Below the pieces are notes generated by a model. That model ran no database searches, was not told the DNA's origin, and worked only from the letters and a program-made list of their open reading frames with translations. A stretch of 10,023 nucleotides of DNA, from NCBI GenBank assembly GCA_002346525.1, contig DDZY01000064.1, positions 3,230 through 13,252 on the forward strand, given 5' to 3'. A program made the position numbers and the translations under genes. The first letter of the stretch is position 1; each line of letters opens with the position of its first letter. Positions 1 to 4,931 of the stretch are shown piece by piece. This DNA is from Proteobacteria bacterium UBA2996 (GTDB taxonomy: Bacteria > Pseudomonadota > Gammaproteobacteria > Arenicellales > UBA868).

Positions 1-371
1 CCAAAAGCCCGTTGGTAGATCTTTCCATCCGCCGTTCGGGAGAAAGGCACTCCATAGTGCTCAAGTTCAACCACAGCAGAGGGGGCTTCTTTGCACATGA
101 AGCTGATGGCCTCCTGGTCACCCAGCCAATCCGATCCCTTCACGGTGTCATACATATGCCATCGCCAGTCATCTTCCCCCATATTGGCGAGCGCCGCGCT
201 CATGCCGCCCTGCGCGGCTACCGTATGCGAGCGCGTCGGGAAGACCTTGGTGATACAGGCGGTACGCAGTCCCGCTTCTGCGAGACTCAGACAGGCACGT
301 AGTCCAGCGCCGCCGGCGCCCACAACAACTACGTCATGTTCGTGTTGGACAAGTTCGTAGGCTGAAGTCAT
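1..371 (-). CDS. sdhA: Succinate dehydrogenase flavoprotein subunit SdhA, N-terminal part (runs off window)
   Basis: Catalytic FAD subunit of respiratory complex II, oxidising succinate to fumarate on the cytoplasmic face of the inner membrane. About 123 N-terminal residues are present; the 3' end lies beyond position 1. Seen directly: a Rossmann FAD-binding motif GAGGAGL at residues 18-24 after a short beta strand (DVVVV), then TRSHTVAAQGG at 46-56, whose His49 matches the histidine that carries covalent 8-alpha-histidyl FAD in the family (His45 in E. coli). The downstream stretch (GEDDWRWHMYDTVKGSDWLGDQ) is also typical SdhA. The ATG at 371 is the only plausible start and lies 7 nt after the sdhD stop. 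No good Shine-Dalgarno is visible, so translational coupling to sdhD is likely. It is the fourth gene of the SDHAF4-sdhC-sdhD-sdhA operon; sdhB presumably follows outside the window (inference). Confidence 0.97.
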   Translation of the reverse strand, partial: MTSAYELVQHEHDVVVVGAGGAGLRACLSLAEAGLRTACITKVFPTRSHTVAAQGGMSAALANMGEDDWRWHMYDTVKGSDWLGDQEAISFMCKEAPSAVVELEHYGVPFSRTADGKIYQRAF

Positions 372-378
372 TAGCGGG

Positions 379-744
379 TCAAATTGAGCCGGCAGCAAGA
401 ACAGCCCATAGGCTGACGACGGAAAGTATGAGCGCGACAAGCCGCACCAGCCAAATAAAAAGCGATCGCAACGGGGGGTGCAGATAGTCTTCAATGATGA
501 CTTGCAGGCCAAGCGCGCCATGAAAATAGGACAACGGCACCAGAAGCAGCAGAGCCGTTTTCGGCCCAATGTCCTGAAGCCACGCTCTTACGGACAAGTA
601 GGATCCCCCATCCAGTGATCGCATCATCCAGAGCGTCCAGAGAATCAGCGGCACCAGGACAATGGCGCTTACGCGCTGCCATCGCCAGTGACCTAGACCG
701 GGGTGAGTTGATGCAGGGCGACTTGTGCGAGAGGCGGCCATCAT
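379..744 (-). CDS. sdhD: Succinate dehydrogenase membrane anchor subunit SdhD
   Basis: Small membrane anchor of complex II that, with SdhC, holds heme b and the ubiquinone site. With the ATG at 744 the protein has 121 residues, near the usual size (about 115). Three hydrophobic segments are visible: roughly residues 25-42, 64-84 and 94-118. The conserved pattern H-G-x-x-G-x-x-x-I-x-x-D-Y is present: His75 fits the heme-ligand position and Asp86-Tyr87 fit the E. coli Asp82-Tyr83 pair, where Tyr83 contacts quinone. The N-terminus (ASRTSRPASTHPGLGHW) is polar, as expected for a cytoplasmic tail. I chose 744 because the in-frame ATG at 786 would overlap sdhC and add an unconserved Cys/Arg-rich stretch. 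A second ATG follows immediately at 741. The gap after the sdhC stop is 25 nt, with only a weak GAG ribosome site. Confidence is high for identity, moderate for the exact start. Confidence 0.93.
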   Translation of the reverse strand: MMAASRTSRPASTHPGLGHWRWQRVSAIVLVPLILWTLWMMRSLDGGSYLSVRAWLQDIGPKTALLLLVPLSYFHGALGLQVIIEDYLHPPLRSLFIWLVRLVALILSVVSLWAVLAAGSI

Positions 745-769
745 GTGTTGTCTCGAGATACGGGGAACT

Positions 770-1150
770 TCACACCAGCAGCGCAAAGGTTAATGCGGAG
801 AGCGCAAACGCCCCTACGACAACCGTCCAGCCACTCACGTAAACAGTGGCTAGATCAAAGCCAAATCCCCTGTCCCAGGCCAGATGCCGAACACCGTTTA
901 ACAGGTGGAAGTAGACGCAGAAAACGACAGCCACCATCAGAGCTGTTGCCGCCCAGCTGTCCCACAGTCCGGCAAATCGGGTATACGTGGGCTCGCCCAA
1001 TGCCAGACTAACGAGCCACAACGACAATACGACAGATGCGCCGGACAGCAAAAGACCGGTGAGCCGGTGCATTATGGACAGCACGCTCGTCAGCTGCGGG
1101 CGGTAGACCTGTAAATGCGGCGATATGGGTCGGGTGCGGGAATTCGACAT
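770..1150 (-). CDS. sdhC: Succinate dehydrogenase cytochrome b556 subunit SdhC
   Basis: Heme b and quinone-binding membrane anchor of complex II; 126 residues, the normal family length. The N-terminal family signature RPISPHLQVY (residues 7-16) is followed by SIMHRLTG (25-32). Ser25 and Arg29 match the E. coli quinone-site residues Ser27 and Arg31. Three transmembrane segments are visible (about 31-51, 66-86, 103-125). The motif HLLNGVRHLAWD at 82-93 corresponds to HxxxGIRHxxxD in E. coli, making His82 the heme b axial ligand (His84) and Asp93 the conserved Asp95. The start is the ATG at 1150; no strong Shine-Dalgarno is seen (AGG lies about 15 nt upstream). It begins 38 nt after the stop of the SDHAF4-like gene on the same strand and precedes sdhD by 25 nt, so it is probably cotranscribed with both. 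Confidence 0.97.
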   Translation of the reverse strand: MSNSRTRPISPHLQVYRPQLTSVLSIMHRLTGLLLSGASVVLSLWLVSLALGEPTYTRFAGLWDSWAATALMVAVVFCVYFHLLNGVRHLAWDRGFGFDLATVYVSGWTVVVGAFALSALTFALLV

Positions 1151-1188
1151 TCGGAACTAATACCTGGGATGCTAGGCAGATGGTTCGG

Positions 1189-1407
1189 CTAAAAGTCGAT
1201 GCAGCGGCCGTTTCGCTCCCAATCACCGTAGCGAGTAGGGTCGGGTCGACGGAACGTTGAATCTCCGGCCGCAGAATCTTCCGAGCAGCTGGTTTCGGCC
1301 GTCTCGCCGTCCCCGACCTTCTGACTGGCAGGGGCGACCCGCGGCGCGTGTGCGCCGCCCGACTTAGTGTCGACGACGCCTCCCAACTTTACGTTTTTTT
1401 TGTGCAT
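1189..1407 (-). CDS. SDHAF4/DUF1674 family protein, putative succinate dehydrogenase assembly factor
   Basis: A 72-residue protein ending in PDPTRYGDWERNGRCIDF (residues 55-72), which I recognise as the C-terminal signature of the SDHAF4/DUF1674 family (yeast Sdh8, mammalian SDHAF4). Family members bind flavinylated SdhA as a chaperone and aid its assembly with SdhB. The first 50 residues are Ser/Ala/Gly/Asp-rich, lack hydrophobic segments and look disordered, also normal for the family. The frame stays open up to 1497, but the ATG at 1407 is preferred because AGGG lies 8 nt upstream (plus-strand CCCT at 1416-1419) and the upstream extension is Arg/Lys-rich and intergenic in character. Codons 3-5 contain a run of eight A. 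It lies 38 nt upstream of sdhC on the same strand and diverges from ygfZ. The function is inferred from the motif plus context; the family call is strong. Confidence 0.9.
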   Translation of the reverse strand: MHKKNVKLGGVVDTKSGGAHAPRVAPASQKVGDGETAETSCSEDSAAGDSTFRRPDPTRYGDWERNGRCIDF

Positions 1408-1420
1408 TGCAACAACCCTA

Positions 1421-1449
1421 ATTTTGAGGGCCTTTCTGTTTGTTTTCAA
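1421..1449 (-). promoter_or_regulatory. Candidate sigma-70 promoter for the sdh operon
   Basis: On the minus strand, TTGAAA (1449-1444; 5 of 6 to the -35 consensus) is followed by a 17-nt spacer and CAAAAT (1426-1421; 4 of 6 to the -10 consensus). The expected transcription start, about 1414, would be only some 7 nt before the ATG at 1407 and would exclude the AGGG ribosome site from the mRNA. So either the message is nearly leaderless or this is not the true promoter. Low confidence. Confidence 0.3.
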
Positions 1450-1462
1450 GACCCTTTTTTGT

Positions 1463-1492
1463 TTGCAAGATCGACTTCGGCGGGCGTAATAT
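1463..1492 (+). promoter_or_regulatory. Candidate sigma-70 promoter for ygfZ
   Basis: TTGCAA (1463-1468; 4 of 6) with an 18-nt spacer and TAATAT (1487-1492; 4 of 6). The predicted start near 1499 would give a 5' leader of about 70 nt. It was found by eye only, and A/T-rich hexamers of this quality occur by chance in such a region. Confidence 0.25.
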
Positions 1493-1567
1493 CGCACGCT
1501 TCAGTGAACGCCCCGTCAGGATTAGAGGCGAGTGTTACTCCTTCTCTTCAATCGTCCATAACGCGCT

Positions 1568-2434
1568 ATGACCGAAGGCTTTATCCCCGCACCGGATTTC
1601 CACGTGTTCCGTTGTTTTGGCAATGACGCTGAATCGTTTCTCCAGAGTCAGTTCACCGGTGATGTCAGCACGATCCCTGATGGCGGTTGGGCGCTCTCGG
1701 GATATTGTTCTCCAAAAGGCCGCCTATTGGCAGTGTTCTTGGTCTGTCGAGCCCAGAGTGAATTCTTATTGCTGACCCACGACTCCGTGTCTGAGACGGT
1801 CGTTGCCCGCCTCCGGATCTACGTCATGCGTGCGGACGTCAGGTTCGAACGACTCGCGGAGCGATGTCTTGCCTTTCAGGACAAGCGACCGGACCCGGAC
1901 CAGCCGACAGCTAACGCTGATCTACTATTCCGCATCCAGGATCTTCTAGATGTCTCGACTACCGAAGCGGCCGCTGTAGACCCCCTTTCGGAAAGACTAT
2001 CCTTCCGGCAACTCTGTATCGAGTTAGGTGTCGCTGTGATCAGCGCGCCACTTTCAGAGATGTTTATCCCGCAATCCGTCAATCTGGATCTGGTGGGCGG
2101 CGTGAGCTTTCAAAAGGGCTGTTACCCGGGTCAGGAGGTTGTTGCCCGGGTTCGTTACCGGGGCAAGCCCAAGCAGCGGATGATCCGGGCGGTTGCCGAG
2201 CAGACCCGGCACCCTGATCCAGGGAGCACGGTGCTCTGCACTAGCGGGGCATCCGGCCGCAACGGCGTAGTCGTCAGTGCCGGGGCAACCCGAACTCCCG
2301 GGCAGATACAGTTTTTGGCATCAGTCCCGGTTACAGCGATAATGAAATCGAACTCTGAGGAACTTCTCTGGGAGGAGACACCATTATCAATTCGCCCTCT
2401 TCCCTACCGGATTCCGGTGGACGATTTAACCTAA
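1568..2434 (+). CDS. ygfZ: YgfZ/GcvT-domain folate-binding protein (Fe-S protein maintenance)
   Basis: Cytoplasmic tetrahydrofolate-binding protein of the YgfZ (IBA57-like) family, needed in E. coli for full activity of certain Fe-S enzymes such as MiaB. It has 288 residues, somewhat shorter than E. coli YgfZ (326). The GcvT-like N-terminal part has FLQSQFTGDV (24-33) and the family motif SPKGRLL (48-54). The diagnostic signature KGCYPGQE (183-190) is followed by VVARVRYRGKPKQRM, with Cys185 matching the conserved Cys228 of E. coli. A C-terminal beta-barrel-like segment follows. The start is the ATG at 1568; no Shine-Dalgarno is evident just upstream, but the protein aligns well from its first residues. 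It is the only plus-strand gene, divergent from the SDHAF4-sdhCDA operon and ending 3 nt from the convergent ftsB stop. In E. coli ygfZ lies next to sdhE, another SDH maturation gene. Confidence 0.96.
   Translation: MTEGFIPAPDFHVFRCFGNDAESFLQSQFTGDVSTIPDGGWALSGYCSPKGRLLAVFLVCRAQSEFLLLTHDSVSETVVARLRIYVMRADVRFERLAERCLAFQDKRPDPDQPTANADLLFRIQDLLDVSTTEAAAVDPLSERLSFRQLCIELGVAVISAPLSEMFIPQSVNLDLVGGVSFQKGCYPGQEVVARVRYRGKPKQRMIRAVAEQTRHPDPGSTVLCTSGASGRNGVVVSAGATRTPGQIQFLASVPVTAIMKSNSEELLWEETPLSIRPLPYRIPVDDLT
2406..2418. repeat. Small perfect inverted repeat at the ygfZ 3' end
   Basis: ACCGG-ATT-CCGGT forms a 5-bp stem with a 3-nt loop in the last codons of ygfZ, and lies about 20 nt downstream of the ftsB stop in the ftsB direction. 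No U-run follows in either direction, so it is not a classical terminator. It might be a weak RNA end-protecting hairpin, or chance. Confidence 0.25.
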
Positions 2435-2437
2435 ACT

Positions 2438-2749
2438 TTAATCTGGATCGCGTGGCGTCGTGTCGTCCTCCGCCGGCACGACTTGGTAGTAGGTCTCACC
2501 GGGCATAATTAGCCCGAGCTGTTCGCGTGCCCGCGCCTCGATCGCCTCAACACGGTTCTTGATTTCATTGACATCAGCATGGAGCCGGTTATTGCGCTCA
2601 CGCAAAGACAGGTTTTCTTTCTCAAGCTCACTCACTGAGCGACGTAAATGAATGAGGTCTACGACGTTACTTTTGCCGAACCATAGCGCATATTGCAAGA
2701 CGAGGACGAGTCCGATCAGGCAGAAGATTAGCGTCCTTAGGTAGGGCAC
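2438..2749 (-). CDS. ftsB: Cell division protein FtsB
   Basis: Bitopic inner-membrane protein of the divisome that forms the FtsQ-FtsB-FtsL complex through its periplasmic coiled coil. From the GTG at 2749 it has 103 residues, the same length as E. coli FtsB. Seen: a single N-terminal transmembrane segment (about 4-22), the family motif LQYALWFGKS (18-27), a heptad-rich coiled coil (about 33-72, with SELEKENLSLRERNNRL) and the terminal GETYYQVVP motif. No ATG is available. Candidate starts are TTG at 2755 and GTG at 2749. I prefer GTG because GAG lies 8 nt upstream of it but only 3 nt upstream of the TTG. It follows eno by 28 nt on the same strand, as in Pseudomonas-type clusters. The usual downstream partner ispD is absent: convergent ygfZ occupies that side. 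Confidence 0.94.
   Translation of the reverse strand: MPYLRTLIFCLIGLVLVLQYALWFGKSNVVDLIHLRRSVSELEKENLSLRERNNRLHADVNEIKNRVEAIEARAREQLGLIMPGETYYQVVPAEDDTTPRDPD
2457..2482. repeat. Imperfect inverted repeat within the ftsB 3' end, downstream of the ygfZ stop
   Basis: GTCGTGTC (2457-2464) can pair with GGCACGAC (2475-2482) with one G-T wobble, giving an 8-bp stem and 10-nt loop, 23 nt after the ygfZ stop. No T-run follows on the plus strand, so intrinsic termination is unsupported. It is the only hairpin I see that could serve the ygfZ transcript end. Confidence 0.25.
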
Positions 2750-2777
2750 CGGCAAGTCTCAAAAGTCTCGGAAACGC

Positions 2778-4085
2778 TTACAGTTGCCGAAAGGCGTTCC
2801 TGCCGGCATAGATGGCGCCCTCACCCAGCGTTTCTTCGATACGGAGCAGGCGGTTATATTTTGCGGTTCTCTCTGATCTGCACAAGGAACCGGTCTTGAT
2901 CTGGTCGGCCCCCACGCCGACAGCCAGGTCCGCAATAGTCGTATCTTCAGTTTCCCCGGATCTATGTGAAACTGTAACCGCGTAACCGTTTGACTGTGCA
3001 AGGCGGACAGCATCCAGTGTCTCACTCAAGGTCCCAATCTGGTTAACCTTGATCAGAATCGAGTTTGCCGCCTTCAGGTTGATACCTTTTTCAAGGATGC
3101 CTGGATTGGTAACGAAAAGGTCATCGCCGGTCAATTGAACAATCTGACCGATCTCCTGTGTCAGTTTTACCCATCCATCCCAGTCCTCCTCGTCCAATGG
3201 GTCCTCCAGGGAGATGATAGGGATTCGATCCGTCAGATCGGATATAAAGGCAATGAACTCAGACGTGCCGTAACTTCGGCCCTCTGATCGAAGTAGATAC
3301 CGGTTTTCTTCGAAAAACTCAGAACTAGCAAGATCGAGGCCCAAGAGCACGTCTTCAGAGATCGTATAGCCCGACTGCTCCACTGCCTGCAGAACAGCCT
3401 GGAGACCCGCTTCATTGGAGGGAAAGTCCGGAGCGAATCCACCCTCGTCCCCCACTGCGGTCTGCAGACCTTGTGAAATCAACTCGGACCGTAACTGGTG
3501 AAAGATTTCGACTCCGCAGCGAAGAGCCTCCCGAAACGAGACTGCCCCAGCAGGAAGTACCATAAACTCCTGAAAGTCGATATTGTTGTCCGCATGTGCC
3601 CCGCCATTCAGGATGTTCATCTGAGGAACAGGAAGGCGCGTCGGACGAGGATTGTCGTGAAGCCTCCCAATGTGGTCGTATAAAGGTTCGCCCAGACCGT
3701 TGGCCGCAGCCTTCACGGTCGCAAGCGAGGCGGCAAGCATGGCATTGGCCCCGAGACGCTCCTTGTTGGGAGACCCATCCAGTGCAATTAACTGCTCATC
3801 GACCTGGCGCTGATCCGCGGCGTCGCGGCCTGCCAGACACTGATGAATTTCACCATTGACGTTGCCCACCGCTCTGGTGACACCCTTGCCATTGAACCGG
3901 TCAGGGTCTCCATCTCTCAGTTCCAGGGCCTCGCGTTTGCCCGTGGATGCCCCGGAAGGTACCGCTGCGCGCCCCACTGCGCCCCCTTTTAGCGTCACAT
4001 CTGCTTCGAGGGTCGGAAATCCCCGGGAATCGAGGATTTCTCTCGCGTGAACCCGGGAAATGATTAAGGAGGACGGATGATTCAT
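2778..4085 (-). CDS. eno: Enolase (phosphopyruvate hydratase)
   Basis: Cytoplasmic glycolytic enzyme interconverting 2-phosphoglycerate and phosphoenolpyruvate; in E. coli also part of the RNA degradosome. It has 435 residues, the usual length. The N-terminal domain has AREILDSRGFPTLEADV (14-30) and the mobile loop VPSGASTGK (42-50). In the TIM-barrel domain are His164 (GGAHA), the acid/base residue Glu214 in GDEGGFAP, and Mg ligands Asp251 (GLDLASS), Glu294 (SLEDP) and Asp321 (GDDLFVTN). The enolase signature with catalytic Lys346 (LIKVNQIGTLSET), the SHRSGETED loop (373-381) and Lys397 (QIKTGS) follow. All key residues are present. The start is the ATG at 4085, 12 nt after the kdsA stop, with no clear Shine-Dalgarno, suggesting coupled translation. 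Neighbours kdsA and ftsB match the common gammaproteobacterial arrangement. Confidence 0.98.
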   Translation of the reverse strand: MNHPSSLIISRVHAREILDSRGFPTLEADVTLKGGAVGRAAVPSGASTGKREALELRDGDPDRFNGKGVTRAVGNVNGEIHQCLAGRDAADQRQVDEQLIALDGSPNKERLGANAMLAASLATVKAAANGLGEPLYDHIGRLHDNPRPTRLPVPQMNILNGGAHADNNIDFQEFMVLPAGAVSFREALRCGVEIFHQLRSELISQGLQTAVGDEGGFAPDFPSNEAGLQAVLQAVEQSGYTISEDVLLGLDLASSEFFEENRYLLRSEGRSYGTSEFIAFISDLTDRIPIISLEDPLDEEDWDGWVKLTQEIGQIVQLTGDDLFVTNPGILEKGINLKAANSILIKVNQIGTLSETLDAVRLAQSNGYAVTVSHRSGETEDTTIADLAVGVGADQIKTGSLCRSERTAKYNRLLRIEETLGEGAIYAGRNAFRQL

Positions 4086-4097
4086 AGTGTGGTGCTG

Positions 4098-4931
4098 CTA
4101 GTTTTTGCTGCCGGTTAAGTTTGATTGCTTCGCTACCTCATCAATTCTCACCAAGTCATCAAGCAGGGGCTGCAACCTACCCAGCGGCCAAGCGTTCGGC
4201 CCGTCGCTTAAGGCATTGGCAGGATCAATATGCGTCTCCATAAATACGCCGGCGACACCTGCCGCCACCGCGGCACGAGCCAACAAAGGAACAAATTCCC
4301 GTTGGCCATCAGACCGGTCCCCGCCGGCACCCGGCAACTGGACGGAGTGTGTGGCATCGAAAATCACCGGAAAACCCAGCGACTCCATCACCTGCAGCGA
4401 CCGCATATCGACCACCAGGTTGTGGTATCCAAACGTCGTGCCTCGCTCACATAGGAAGATGTCATCACCTCCGGCAGCCACGGCTTTCTGCGCAACGGTT
4501 CGCATTTCCTGCGGCGCCATGAACTGTCCTTTTTTGATATTCACCGGCACACCTGTCGCCGCTGCGGCGACAATAAGATCTGTCTGGCGACACAAAAAGG
4601 CCGGGGTTTGCAGCATGTCGACAACCTGCCCTGCCAACGTCGCCTGTTCCGGCGTATGCACGTCTGTCAATACGGGAAGCCCAGTCTCCGACCGTACTGC
4701 CTCCAGTACCTGCAGCCCGGCGTCCAAGCCAGGACCTCTAAAAGAAGCACCTGAAGAACGATTGCCTTTGTCGAAGGATGACTTATATATCAGCGCAATA
4801 TTGAGCGCAGACGCTATCTTGGCAAGTTCTTCCGCCGTACGCAGTGCGTTTTCCCGGCTTTCAATGACGCACGGCCCGACGATAAAGAACAGGCCTCCCT
4901 CTGATCCGCTACGACGGCTGAATATACTCAC
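4098..4931 (-). CDS. kdsA: 3-deoxy-8-phosphooctulonate (Kdo-8-phosphate) synthase, metal-dependent type
   Basis: Condenses phosphoenolpyruvate with arabinose-5-phosphate to Kdo-8-phosphate for the LPS inner core. It has 277 residues from the GTG at 4931 (E. coli 284). Motifs: GPCVIESRE (19-27), YKSSFDKGNRSS (49-60), SFRGPGL, LTDVHTPEQ (88-96), LQTPAFLCRQTD, NIKKGQFMAP (131-140), CERGTTFGYHNLVVDMRS (161-178), FDATHSVQLPG (191-201). Cys21, His195, Glu232 and Asp243 correspond to the four metal ligands of the Aquifex-type enzyme (Cys11, His185, Glu222, Asp233). The metal-free E. coli enzyme has Asn26 at the Cys position, so this is predicted to be metal-dependent. The start is GTG overlapping the pyrG TGA by 4 nt. 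The frame is open further upstream (to 5069), but that part lies inside pyrG and has no KdsA similarity. The N-terminus before GPCVIES is short and Ser/Arg/Gly-rich. Confidence 0.96.
   Translation of the reverse strand: MSIFSRRSGSEGGLFFIVGPCVIESRENALRTAEELAKIASALNIALIYKSSFDKGNRSSGASFRGPGLDAGLQVLEAVRSETGLPVLTDVHTPEQATLAGQVVDMLQTPAFLCRQTDLIVAAAATGVPVNIKKGQFMAPQEMRTVAQKAVAAGGDDIFLCERGTTFGYHNLVVDMRSLQVMESLGFPVIFDATHSVQLPGAGGDRSDGQREFVPLLARAAVAAGVAGVFMETHIDPANALSDGPNAWPLGRLQPLLDDLVRIDEVAKQSNLTGSKN

Larger units (their letters stand above)
1408..1567. promoter_or_regulatory. Divergent intergenic region between the sdh operon and ygfZ
   Basis: These 160 nt must hold the promoters for the minus-strand SDHAF4-sdhCDA operon and for plus-strand ygfZ. 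The half nearer the sdh operon is A/T-rich (positions 1411-1470), with a T6 run at 1455-1460 on the plus strand. The part nearer ygfZ has average composition. I saw no convincing FNR, ArcA or Fur box by eye. No RNA gene or further protein-coding ORF is supported here. The candidate core promoter elements are listed separately. Confidence 0.6.

Noticed and set aside
12..360. Two overlapping plus-strand open frames at the left edge
   Set aside because: They are antisense to the N-terminal part of sdhA, which has the FAD motifs; no independent coding evidence.
745..786. N-terminal extension of sdhD from the ATG at 786
   Set aside because: It would overlap the sdhC end by 17 nt and add an unconserved segment (MRCWCEVPRISRQH); the ATG at 744 gives the usual SdhD size.
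1408..1497. N-terminal extension of the SDHAF4-like protein (MRYYARRSRSCKQKR and following residues)
   Set aside because: The 30 extra residues are Arg/Lys-rich, lie in the A/T-rich promoter region, and the ATG at 1407 has a good AGGG site.
1348..1626. 92-codon plus-strand open frame across the divergent region into ygfZ
   Set aside because: It covers the SDHAF4-like gene in antisense, and the start of ygfZ in another frame; no recognisable protein.
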